Positions 1-7,967 of a stretch of DNA of 64,000 nt are shown in pieces. Every line of letters starts with the position of its first letter. Positions within the stretch are counted from its first letter, which is position 1. The notes under the pieces were generated by a model. The model saw only the letters and a program-made list of their open reading frames with translations. It was not told the origin of the DNA and did no database searches. Source of the stretch: Bacillota bacterium (GTDB lineage Bacteria; Bacillota; Clostridia; Lachnospirales; Lachnospiraceae); NCBI GenBank assembly GCA_023411215.1, contig JAEYOY010000001.1:1-64000 (forward strand), read 5' to 3'. Made by a program: the position numbers and the translations under genes.

Positions 1-274
1 GTTCAAACTCAGCATTTCTATCCCTGGGGACCTCGACCTCAAACTCCCCATACTGACTTTTTACTGTCTTAGGTGTATATCCATTTCTTTTGTTTTCTAT
101 CAGCAAATCACCTTTTTCATTCTTCGGATAACCGAGTGAAACGTACATCTCTGCCTCAAGCATTTCCTGCATCATATCCTTGAAGCTGTCCTTGAGTAGG
201 GTGTAGATGTCTCCAACACTTCTGACGTCGTTTTCCTTGATAATCTGTCGTAATTGTTCCTTAGCAATTGCCAT
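1..274 (-). CDS. IS256-family transposase, N-terminal fragment cut by window edge
   Basis: The gene reads leftwards from an ATG at 274 and runs off the window, so only about 91 residues are visible. They contain the block MLEAEMYVSLGYPK, then a basic stretch with RNGYTPK and VEVPRDR; this order is typical of the start of Mutator/IS256 transposases, DDE enzymes that move the element by copy-out circle formation. AGGAAGGTGG stands 6 nt before the ATG. The catalytic DDE residues lie outside the window, so whether the copy is intact cannot be judged. It sits just downstream of the etfA-ended operon, pointing the same way. Confidence 0.9.
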   Translation of the reverse strand, partial: MAIAKEQLRQIIKENDVRSVGDIYTLLKDSFKDMMQEMLEAEMYVSLGYPKNEKGDLLIENKRNGYTPKTVKSQYGEFEVEVPRDRNAEFE

Positions 275-370
275 ATAAAAACCACCTTCCTGGTAGAATT
301 ATTCATATCTAATTCTCACCAAGAAAGTGGTATTTATTACCAAGACACAAAATTTTTTACACTACCCTAC
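1..370 (-). mobile_element. IS256-type insertion sequence, one end
   Basis: The transposase start is followed (outwards, to the right) by about 95 nt of non-coding DNA ending near 355-370 with TGTAAAAAATTTTGTGTC on the minus strand, which looks like an IS256-family terminal repeat. The other end and the target duplication are outside the window, so the exact boundary is an estimate. Confidence 0.6.
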
Positions 371-383
371 CAGCTTTAAAGTG

Positions 384-423
384 AACCCCTTTGTTAGACA
401 AAAAAAGTCTAATGAAAGGGGTT
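384..423. terminator. Hairpin after etfA
   Basis: AACCCCTTTGTTAGAC and GTCTAATGAAAGGGGTT are complementary apart from a one-base bulge and enclose a run of seven A (T on the minus strand). It lies 17 nt past the etfA stop codon. It probably ends the nine-gene operon, though the T run is in the loop rather than after the stem. Confidence 0.5.
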
Positions 424-439
424 CTAATTATCTCATATA

Positions 440-1621
440 CTATCTATCCAATTCATCTATAAGCACTGGAATTACTTTGTAAAGATCTCCTACAATCCCA
501 TAATCAGCAACCTCAAAGATTGGTGCAGCCTCGCTCGCATTAATTGCAATAATTTGCTCCGAGTTCTGCATTCCTGCTACGTGCTGTATGGCACCGGAGA
601 TACCACAAGCGATATAAATCTTTGGTTTCACAGTTGTTCCTGTTTGCCCTACCTGATATGCATGATCAATCCAGCCTGCATCAACGGCCGCCCTGGAAGC
701 CGCGACACTCCCACCTAACTTATCCGCCAGCTTTTTTAATAAGGAAAAACCTTCGGCTTTACCGAGCCCCATACCTCCTGCTACAATTACCTCTGCATCT
801 GTCAAAGATATCATTTCCTTCACGGTCTTAACAGTATCAACTACTTTTGTTCTGATATCGCCTTCCTGGAACGTATAGTTCAGCGCTATCACTTCACCCT
901 TCTTACCCGGGGTGTATGTCGCTTTTTCCATAACGCCCGGTCTTACTGTAGACATTTGAGGTCGATGATTTGGGCATATGATGGTTGCCATTAAATTTCC
1001 ACCAAATGCCGGGCGTGTCTGCATAATCTTCTTATCCATCGGATCAATTTCCAGCTTTGTACAGTCTGCGGTTAAGCCGGTATTTGCCTTTACAGCCAGA
1101 CAAGGACCAAGGTCGCGTCCGATATGGGTTGCACCTAATAGAACAATCTCCGGCTTGTAATGTTCAATTGCATCGAAGATAACATTGGTGTAACCATCCG
1201 TAGTATAATGCTCTAATTCTTTTGCATCCGCCACATATACTTTATCAGCACCATAAGCGAACAATTCCTCTGCAAGTCCTTCTATTTTATGTCCACACAA
1301 AATCGCGCAAAGCTCACATCCAACTTCCTTCGCAAGTTTTTTGCCTTCACCTAATAATTCGATGACTACCGGCATAATCTGTCCTTCGCGTTGTTCCGCG
1401 AATACCCAGACTCCTTTATATGCACTTAAATCTTTTTCTTCTCTGATCTCTTCCGTTTTTTCAATAGCTTTGAAGGGACACTTGTCCACACAAACTCCGC
1501 AACCAGTACAAGCACTGCCAATTACAGCTAATTTATTCTCCATTGTAATTGCATTAAAAGGACAGTTCTTTATGCAAATGGAACAACCTTTACATTTCTC
1601 GTTTATTACATGAACAGCCAT
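440..1621 (-). CDS. etfA: Electron transfer flavoprotein alpha subunit with N-terminal 2x[4Fe-4S] domain (CarE/EtfA-like)
   Basis: 393 residues. Residues 1-60 form a bacterial ferredoxin-like domain with two cysteine motifs, CKGCSICIKNCP and CTGCGVCVDKCP, in front of a normal EtfA. The C-terminal FAD domain has the family blocks AASRAAVDAGW, QVGQTGTTV, ACGISGAIQH and ADYGIVGDL. Ferredoxin-fused EtfA is known from bifurcating complexes such as caffeyl-CoA reductase (CarCDE) of Acetobacterium woodii, where the iron-sulfur clusters pass electrons to ferredoxin. It is the last gene of the operon, 18 nt after etfB. The start has GGGTG 6 nt upstream. I infer that it and EtfB take electrons from NADH and split them between an enoyl-CoA (through the adjacent dehydrogenase) and ferredoxin. 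Confidence 0.93.
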   Translation of the reverse strand: MAVHVINEKCKGCSICIKNCPFNAITMENKLAVIGSACTGCGVCVDKCPFKAIEKTEEIREEKDLSAYKGVWVFAEQREGQIMPVVIELLGEGKKLAKEVGCELCAILCGHKIEGLAEELFAYGADKVYVADAKELEHYTTDGYTNVIFDAIEHYKPEIVLLGATHIGRDLGPCLAVKANTGLTADCTKLEIDPMDKKIMQTRPAFGGNLMATIICPNHRPQMSTVRPGVMEKATYTPGKKGEVIALNYTFQEGDIRTKVVDTVKTVKEMISLTDAEVIVAGGMGLGKAEGFSLLKKLADKLGGSVAASRAAVDAGWIDHAYQVGQTGTTVKPKIYIACGISGAIQHVAGMQNSEQIIAINASEAAPIFEVADYGIVGDLYKVIPVLIDELDR

Positions 1622-1639
1622 TTTTTCACCCTATCTTTC

Positions 1640-2425
1640 TTATATATAATGTTTTTCTTTTAATTTACCTACAAGATTTGCAGATATTTCCTGAACAGAA
1701 CCACTTAACATCACACCTTTTCCTTTTACGGGTGGTGTGAAGGATTTCAATACCTGTGTCGGTGATGCGTTTAATCCACAATCCTTAGGATCAAGCCCTA
1801 AGTCAACATGATTCCATGTTGTAATCTCTTTCTTATATGCATCCACGATTTTTCCAACGTTCATGTATCTGGGTACATTTAATTCCTTCACTGCAGTGAT
1901 CAGACAGGGCATCTGAACCTCAATCACTTCATAGCCGTCTTCCATTTGTCTATGTACCGTCGCTATACCGTCTTTCATCTCAATACTTTGAACATAGGTA
2001 ACAACCGGAAGACCAAGTCTCATTGCAACTTGAGGTCCTACCTGAGCGGTATCTCCGTCAATTGCCTGGCGCCCTGCAAAGATTATATCAACACCCTCTA
2101 CCTTCTTAATACCGGCTGCAATTGTTGTTGAAGTTGCACAGGTATCTGCACCTCCAAATGCTCTATCACTTAACAGGTATGCTTCATCAGCTCCCATTGC
2201 CATACATTCTCTTAGCATATAGGTCGCCTGTGGCGGTCCCATCGTAATAACCGCAACTACAGTATCCGGAGCCTGATCCTTGATTGCTAATGCTGCTTCT
2301 AATGCATTTGCATCATCTGGGTTTAAAATACTGGGAACACCATCTCTGATTAGGGTGCCTTTTACTGGATCTATTTTCACTTCATTTGTATCCGGTACTT
2401 GTTTTACACAAACTAAAATTTTCAT
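1640..2425 (-). CDS. etfB: Electron transfer flavoprotein beta subunit (CarD/EtfB-like)
   Basis: 261 residues from the ATG that gives MKILVCVKQVPDTNEV, the usual EtfB start; an ATG four codons upstream (2437) is too close to its AAAGG to be likely. The family signature region VAMRLGLPVVTYVQSIE and the nucleotide-binding stretch ITMGPPQATYMLRECMAMGA are present. EtfB carries the nucleotide site and, in bifurcating ETFs, the second FAD that is reduced by NADH. It sits between the acyl-CoA dehydrogenase and ferredoxin-fused EtfA genes, so the three should form one soluble cytoplasmic complex. Confidence 0.93.
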   Translation of the reverse strand: MKILVCVKQVPDTNEVKIDPVKGTLIRDGVPSILNPDDANALEAALAIKDQAPDTVVAVITMGPPQATYMLRECMAMGADEAYLLSDRAFGGADTCATSTTIAAGIKKVEGVDIIFAGRQAIDGDTAQVGPQVAMRLGLPVVTYVQSIEMKDGIATVHRQMEDGYEVIEVQMPCLITAVKELNVPRYMNVGKIVDAYKKEITTWNHVDLGLDPKDCGLNASPTQVLKSFTPPVKGKGVMLSGSVQEISANLVGKLKEKHYI

Positions 2426-2526
2426 TTTTCTGCCCATGCCTTTCTATTGTTAATGACTATAAAGATTGTACTGCCCGATTACATAAAGACATCTCTTTAT
2501 CAATACAACCTTATAGCTACTATTCA

Positions 2527-3666
2527 TTATTTCTTAAGCAAATGACCCGCAATTACCATCTGCTGTATTTGTGATGTTCCTTCATAAATTGTAAATACGC
2601 GGCAGTCTCGATACATACGTTCTACCTTATACTCCTTGGTATAACCATAACCACCGTGAATTTGAACCGCTTTGCCACAAATTTCATTACAGATTTCAGA
2701 TGCATAGTATTTTGCCATAGATGCATTCATTCCGGCACTCTGATTCGTATCCATCAGATAAGCAGTCTTATATACCAACAGTTTAGCTGCTTCTAATTTC
2801 GTTGCCATATCGGCAATCATGAAGTTAATCGCTTGGAATTCACTTATTTTTTTGCCGAATTGTTTTCTATCCTTCGCAAACTTAATTGCTTCGTCCAAAG
2901 CACCCTGAGCTACACCGATCGACTGAGCAGCAACACCCATACGACCTGTATCAAGAGTCTTCATAGCATTAGAGAAACCTTTTCCAACCTCACCAAGTAC
3001 ATTGCTTTTATGTACGCGTACATTTTCCATAATGATGTCACTGGTTGCACAACCAATCAATCCCATCTTATGTTCCGGCTTACCACAAGAAACTCCTTCT
3101 TGTTTCATATCTATAATAAATGCAGTAATTCCCCGAGTTCCCTTGGTGATATCTGTTTTGGCATATACAACTGCAAAATCAGCAAGCGGAGCCATGGTAA
3201 TAAATGTTTTACGACCATTTAGTACATAGTAATCTCCATCCTCTACTGCTGTTGATGTCATGCCCCCTGCATCAGAGCCTGCACCAGGTTCCGTCAATGC
3301 AAAAGCAAGCATCTTCTCTCCTGTTACCACAGGTCTTAAATATTTCTCTTTCTGTTCATCATTTCCTGATAAAAGTAGCGGTCCTCCTGACAAGGAGTTC
3401 GGTGAGGATACATATAAGCTAGCAACACCACTAACTCTAGAGATTTCCTCCATAACAATGGTATAGGCACGGGCGTCAGCACCTTGACCGCCTAATTCCT
3501 TTGGAACCTTAATGCCAAAAAAACCGGCCTTAGCCATCTTATCGATAATATCCTTGGGAAACACTCCGGTTTCTTCAACCTTATCAAGTATCTCATTGGT
3601 TAATTCTTTTTCCGCAAATTCTCTAGCTAATTTTCTAATCAAATTATGTTGTTCTGTGAAAAACAT
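2527..3666 (-). CDS. Acyl-CoA dehydrogenase / enoyl-CoA reductase (CarC/Bcd-like)
   Basis: 379 residues, full length for the short-chain acyl-CoA dehydrogenase family. Visible signatures are AFALTEPGAGSDAGG (flavin and substrate contact), GRKTFIT, and the C-terminal block QIHGGYGYTKEYKVERMYRD followed by YEGTSQIQQ; the Glu of YEGTS is at the position of the catalytic base. In an operon with EtfBA and a CoA ligase it most probably works as an enoyl-CoA reductase, like CarC, rather than in oxidation. AGGAGG lies before the ATG, inside the end of the upstream ligase gene, which it overlaps by 28 nt, suggesting translational coupling. The acyl substrate cannot be read from the sequence. Confidence 0.9.
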   Translation of the reverse strand: MFFTEQHNLIRKLAREFAEKELTNEILDKVEETGVFPKDIIDKMAKAGFFGIKVPKELGGQGADARAYTIVMEEISRVSGVASLYVSSPNSLSGGPLLLSGNDEQKEKYLRPVVTGEKMLAFALTEPGAGSDAGGMTSTAVEDGDYYVLNGRKTFITMAPLADFAVVYAKTDITKGTRGITAFIIDMKQEGVSCGKPEHKMGLIGCATSDIIMENVRVHKSNVLGEVGKGFSNAMKTLDTGRMGVAAQSIGVAQGALDEAIKFAKDRKQFGKKISEFQAINFMIADMATKLEAAKLLVYKTAYLMDTNQSAGMNASMAKYYASEICNEICGKAVQIHGGYGYTKEYKVERMYRDCRVFTIYEGTSQIQQMVIAGHLLKK

Positions 3667-5288
3667 AATAAATCCTCCTCTTTTTGATCTTGATGTAATC
3701 TTTCGATCACCTGTTGCTTAAGCACAGATATCTGTATTTTACCGCTGGAATTCATGGGAAATGCACGGAAGCTCAAGATATGCGACGGTATTTTATAGTA
3801 GGCTAGCTTCGAGGCTAAGTGATCCTTGATCAACTCCTCCTTCAACAAAGCTCCCGGCTCCATAATTACACACGCAACGATCATCTCCTGTAACACTTCA
3901 GTTGGAATTCCAACTACTTTGACATTTTGAATGCTAGGGCATTCTTTCAAACAATTTTCGATTTCCTGTGGTGAGATATTTTCACCGCCACGTATAATCA
4001 TTTCTTTCAATCTTCCTGTTATGTAGAGATATCCGTCTGCATCCAGATAACCAAGATCTCCGGTTCTTAACCAACCGTCTTCCAATATTGTATTTTCGGT
4101 TTCCACAGGAAGATTATAATAGCCTTGCATGACATTATAGCCTTGTACCTGTATCTCTCCGATATGATCTGCACTCACGGGCTCATTTGTGTCAATATTT
4201 ACAATTCGTACCTTTACATGACCAATAACCTTTCCAGTGGAAAAAGCTTTTTTTCCACTGGAATCTTCGAGGTCTATGATAGAGACACAAGGAGACGTCT
4301 CTGTTTGACCATAGGATTGATGTAGCTTTATATTTGATATAGTATTACATATCGATGTATATTCTTGAGGTGATATCGGCGAACCTGCTATAATCCCGGA
4401 TTGTAAGCTTGAAATACTGTAATCCTTATAATTTGGATTATGGATCATGGCTAAAAACATGGATGGAACTCCATTTAGGACTGTGCAACCATTCCTTTCA
4501 ATATGTTCTAACACCTTCTGTGTTTTAAAATATTTGATTAGATGCATCATACATCCAGCGTGAATGCTGGATAATAATCCTGACGTTATTCCAAAGCAAT
4601 GAAACAAAGGAACTGCGATTAGCATCTTATCATTACTTGTCCAACCCATATGTATAACCGTTTCCATTGCATTATTTACAAGACTGTAATGACTTAGTAC
4701 TACCCCTTTGGGTGTAGATGTAGTACCTGAGGTAAATAAAATAATTGCCGCGTCGTGTGGACTTACCCGCTGTTGAATATTCCTTATTGCGCTTACCGCT
4801 TTCAGAGACTTTTCTGAGGGATTAAAACTATTATCTGACAACCAATTCCCTTCTATGTCCCTTCCTATCGGAATCCACATCTTTACCTGTCCGTCCAATT
4901 CTCCTTTGATCCTTTGAATCATGGAAGCATAGTTTAGCTTCTTGTAGCCATCTCCATAGTATAGATACTTAATCTCTGAATAACGAATAATACCGAGTAA
5001 TTCAGTTTCCAGGTAACAGGTATTAATGGGTACTGGGATAGCACCAATCTTTATCAATGCAAGAAATGTAATAACCCAATTAGGAGTATTCACACTCCAT
5101 ATTCCAACATGATCTCCTCTTTCTAATCCAAATGATACCATTCTAACTGCCAGATAATCCGATAATTGATCTAATTCAAGCCACGTATACTTCATATCCC
5201 AGTACGAAATAGCTATTTTATCAGGAGAGCATCTCACGCGCTCTGCAAAACAATCACCAATTGTCTTACTCAGTAAGTTCATACCCAT
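3639..5288 (-). CDS. AMP-forming acyl-CoA ligase (ANL family)
   Basis: 549 residues, normal for the family. The ATP motif is LFTSGTTSTPKGVVLSH, then YGQTETSP, GWLRTGDLGYLD, the hinge GRLKEMIIRGGENISPQEIE and the catalytic lysine region NSSGKIQ near the C-terminus. It would activate a carboxylic acid to acyl-AMP and then acyl-CoA in the cytoplasm. By position it corresponds to caffeyl-CoA synthetase CarB: ATP-dependent priming before the CoA-transferase takes over. The gene begins 15 nt after the CoA-transferase stop, with only a weak ribosome site before the ATG; a second ATG lies two codons in. The substrate is unknown. Confidence 0.88.
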   Translation of the reverse strand: MGMNLLSKTIGDCFAERVRCSPDKIAISYWDMKYTWLELDQLSDYLAVRMVSFGLERGDHVGIWSVNTPNWVITFLALIKIGAIPVPINTCYLETELLGIIRYSEIKYLYYGDGYKKLNYASMIQRIKGELDGQVKMWIPIGRDIEGNWLSDNSFNPSEKSLKAVSAIRNIQQRVSPHDAAIILFTSGTTSTPKGVVLSHYSLVNNAMETVIHMGWTSNDKMLIAVPLFHCFGITSGLLSSIHAGCMMHLIKYFKTQKVLEHIERNGCTVLNGVPSMFLAMIHNPNYKDYSISSLQSGIIAGSPISPQEYTSICNTISNIKLHQSYGQTETSPCVSIIDLEDSSGKKAFSTGKVIGHVKVRIVNIDTNEPVSADHIGEIQVQGYNVMQGYYNLPVETENTILEDGWLRTGDLGYLDADGYLYITGRLKEMIIRGGENISPQEIENCLKECPSIQNVKVVGIPTEVLQEMIVACVIMEPGALLKEELIKDHLASKLAYYKIPSHILSFRAFPMNSSGKIQISVLKQQVIERLHQDQKEEDLLCFSQNNII

Positions 5289-5303
5289 ACACCGTACTTT
5301 CTA

Positions 5304-6866
5304 CTATAAAGTTAATCTGCCCCATTCTTCTTGGAACAGGTCTGAATCCATGAGTTTTAAGTCATTGGCAACTTCAGGAACAAAATCCATCTGATCTATA
5401 ATATCTTTCTGCAAGTCGATACCTGGTGCAATTTCAATAATTGTCATCTTACCCTTCAGTAGTCGGAACACACACCGTTCCGTTATATATAAGATTTCCT
5501 GGCTTCCTTTCGCAGCGTATTTACCGCTAAAGGTAACCTGCTCCACTTCCTTTATAAACTTCTTGTCTTTTCCTTCTTGAATAATATGTAATTCTCCATC
5601 CTTTACTTCTTCTTTGCATTTTGCTACAAATGTTCCTGCAAAGATTACTTTCTTTGAGCTTTGTGAGATGTTAATGAATCCCCCGGGACCCGTTAACCTT
5701 GCACCAAATCCAGGAATAAAGAATTTGCTGACATTAATATTACCCTGTTCATCTGCCTGTGCTAAACCAAGGATTGCAACATCCACTCCGCCGCCATCAT
5801 AAAAGTCAAACATGGATCCATGATCTACGTTACACTCTGCATTGTAAGAGCTTCCGAAATTAGGCAGGCTTGCCGGCACGCCACCAAACGCACCACTTTC
5901 TGTCGTTAAAATAATACGATCAATCTGTCCTTCCTCTGCGATAATACTTGCCACATCAGATGGAATTCCTACACCAAGATTGACGATATCTCCTTTTGTT
6001 AATTCTACTGCGCATCTTCTTGCTATTACTTTTCTTTCAGATAATGAGATGCTTGGTAAGGCATCCAGTGGTTTTCTTATATTGCCAGCAAAAGCCGGTT
6101 CATAGTAAACTCCTTCGGTCTGCCAACAAGCATTCTGATCGGTTGCTACAACAACATAATCTACTAAAGCACCCGGAATTTTAACATCCTTCGGATGTAA
6201 AGTTCCTTTTTGTGCGGTATATTCAACTTGAACTATTACGATTCCACCACTATTCTTTGCCGCTTGAGCAACCACAAGACCTTCATTAATTGGTCCTTCT
6301 TTTTCAAAGGTGATATTGCCGTTCTCATCTGAGGTAGTTCCGCGAAGCAAGGCGACATTCAATGGAAATGCTTTGTAGAATAAGTATTCTTCTCCGTTTA
6401 GCTCCTTTACTTCTACTAAATCCTCAGTGGTTACTTCATTCATCTTACCACCTTCTAATCTAGGATCCACAAAGGTTCCCAATCCAACTTTAGTTAAAAG
6501 GCCCGGTCGATGAGCTGCTATTTCTCTCCACAGATTCACAATAACTCCCTGCGGAAGACAGTGGCAAGCCATCTTATTCGCTCTTACTAAATCATTCATT
6601 GCAAATGCGGATCCAATATGAGCTGCTGACCATTTGGTTACTAAGCCCTCAATCCCAAGTCTGGTCATTCCTCTTTCTTTCCAATCGCCCATTGCACTTC
6701 CCTGTTTCATTGTAAGATCACAGGGATGTCCAGTTGCTTTGTACCGATCAGCAATAGCTACGGCCACCTCTTCCGGCCATCCGGATAATCCCATTCCGGC
6801 CACACCTACTGTAGCATGATCTGGAATTAATGATGCAGCCTCTGCTGCTGTAATAAATTTTGCCAT
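5304..6866 (-). CDS. Pct-like acyl-CoA:carboxylate CoA-transferase
   Basis: 520 residues with two tandem SugarP-like halves, as in propionate CoA-transferase. The class I active-site motif is TTESGAFGG, with the thioester-forming glutamate at about residue 323, close to the position known in Clostridium propionicum Pct (family length about 524). It moves CoA from a product acyl-CoA to an incoming acid, saving ATP. In the carABCDE operon the same slot holds hydrocaffeyl-CoA:caffeate CoA-transferase, so here I infer recycling of CoA from the reduced to the unsaturated acid. AGGAGG precedes the ATG. It lies 67 nt downstream of the activating-enzyme gene. Confidence 0.88.
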   Translation of the reverse strand: MAKFITAAEAASLIPDHATVGVAGMGLSGWPEEVAVAIADRYKATGHPCDLTMKQGSAMGDWKERGMTRLGIEGLVTKWSAAHIGSAFAMNDLVRANKMACHCLPQGVIVNLWREIAAHRPGLLTKVGLGTFVDPRLEGGKMNEVTTEDLVEVKELNGEEYLFYKAFPLNVALLRGTTSDENGNITFEKEGPINEGLVVAQAAKNSGGIVIVQVEYTAQKGTLHPKDVKIPGALVDYVVVATDQNACWQTEGVYYEPAFAGNIRKPLDALPSISLSERKVIARRCAVELTKGDIVNLGVGIPSDVASIIAEEGQIDRIILTTESGAFGGVPASLPNFGSSYNAECNVDHGSMFDFYDGGGVDVAILGLAQADEQGNINVSKFFIPGFGARLTGPGGFINISQSSKKVIFAGTFVAKCKEEVKDGELHIIQEGKDKKFIKEVEQVTFSGKYAAKGSQEILYITERCVFRLLKGKMTIIEIAPGIDLQKDIIDQMDFVPEVANDLKLMDSDLFQEEWGRLTL

Positions 6867-6933
6867 AGAAACAATCCCTCCTAAATCTATATTTAGAAAC
6901 TTAAAAATTATTTATGGAATGAAAAAACCTCAT

Positions 6934-7857
6934 TTATTTTGCGTGCAAACCATAGGACCTTACTATATTAAGTAAGTGTTCCAGCTCATTAGCAGAAGGA
7001 CAACGGCTGGTAAAAGCAGATAGTCCCTTTTCGAGCTGTTCATTTTTCCCTTCCCCCATATTGTGATATGGTAATAAGTTAACTTCAGTACAAGTTGGTA
7101 TCTTCTCTGAAAGAAAGGCTCCCATCAAGTGCATGTTTTCATCCGAGGCATTATAATCCGGTATAATCGGTGTTCTTACAATGATCGGCAGCTCTAATTC
7201 TGTTGAAATTCGGTATAAGTTTTCTAATATCCGTTCATTTCCCACACCAGTACATCTTTTATGTTCTTCTGAACTCATATGTTTCAAATCATAAAGCACA
7301 ATATCTACGTATTTTAAAATTCCTTTTAAAACATCCCACTTTGCATATCCACAGGTTTCTATTGCTGTATGTAAGCCATTCTCTTTACATTTTTTTAAGA
7401 TGTTTTTTGAGAAAGCTGGTTGTAATAAAAGTTCTCCACCAGTCAGAGTGACTCCTCCACCACTACTTTCATAAAAAAGTTTATCTTTCGCCACCTCTTC
7501 ATATACTTCATCCACTGTTTTCCACTCACCGATAAGGGATCTTGCCTCTACCAGGCAATTAGACACACAGGCTCCACACCCAGTACATAAATTTCGATCT
7601 GTTCTTACTTTACCATTTTCAAAAGAGATTGCTTGATTGGGACATTGATCAATACAAGTCAAACATGAACCACATTTCGAGTGATCATACATAATCTGTG
7701 GCTGCAACAAATTAGATTCTGGATTTTGACACCATAGACATCTTAGCGGACATCCTTTTAAGAAGATATTACTACGGATACCCGGACCGTCATGAATGCA
7801 ATAATGTTGAATGTTAAATACAATACCTGTATCTTCCTGTTTTAGTAGACTCTCCAT
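6934..7857 (-). CDS. Glycyl radical enzyme activating enzyme (radical SAM)
   Basis: 307 residues. The radical SAM motif is CPLRCLWC (CxxxCxxC) after GPGIRSNIFLKG, followed by a ferredoxin-like insert with CGSCLTCIDQCP and CTGCGACVSNCL, then GGGVTLTGGE. This layout is that of the activases of dehydratase/lyase-type GREs, which carry extra [4Fe-4S] clusters unlike the short PFL activase. It should cleave S-adenosylmethionine and abstract a hydrogen from the C-terminal glycine of the GRE. It is the only activase in the window and must serve both GREs of the operon unless another exists elsewhere. The start has AGGAGAG upstream. Confidence 0.94.
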   Translation of the reverse strand: MESLLKQEDTGIVFNIQHYCIHDGPGIRSNIFLKGCPLRCLWCQNPESNLLQPQIMYDHSKCGSCLTCIDQCPNQAISFENGKVRTDRNLCTGCGACVSNCLVEARSLIGEWKTVDEVYEEVAKDKLFYESSGGGVTLTGGELLLQPAFSKNILKKCKENGLHTAIETCGYAKWDVLKGILKYVDIVLYDLKHMSSEEHKRCTGVGNERILENLYRISTELELPIIVRTPIIPDYNASDENMHLMGAFLSEKIPTCTEVNLLPYHNMGEGKNEQLEKGLSAFTSRCPSANELEHLLNIVRSYGLHAK

Positions 7858-7967
7858 TTACAAACTCTCCTTTATTTCTGTAACAAGGGAAGCATAACGG
7901 CTGCTATTCGCTACCGTAAATTAATCCTCTTCCCTTGATGCAGAAATCTTGTTAAAGCTGATATATA

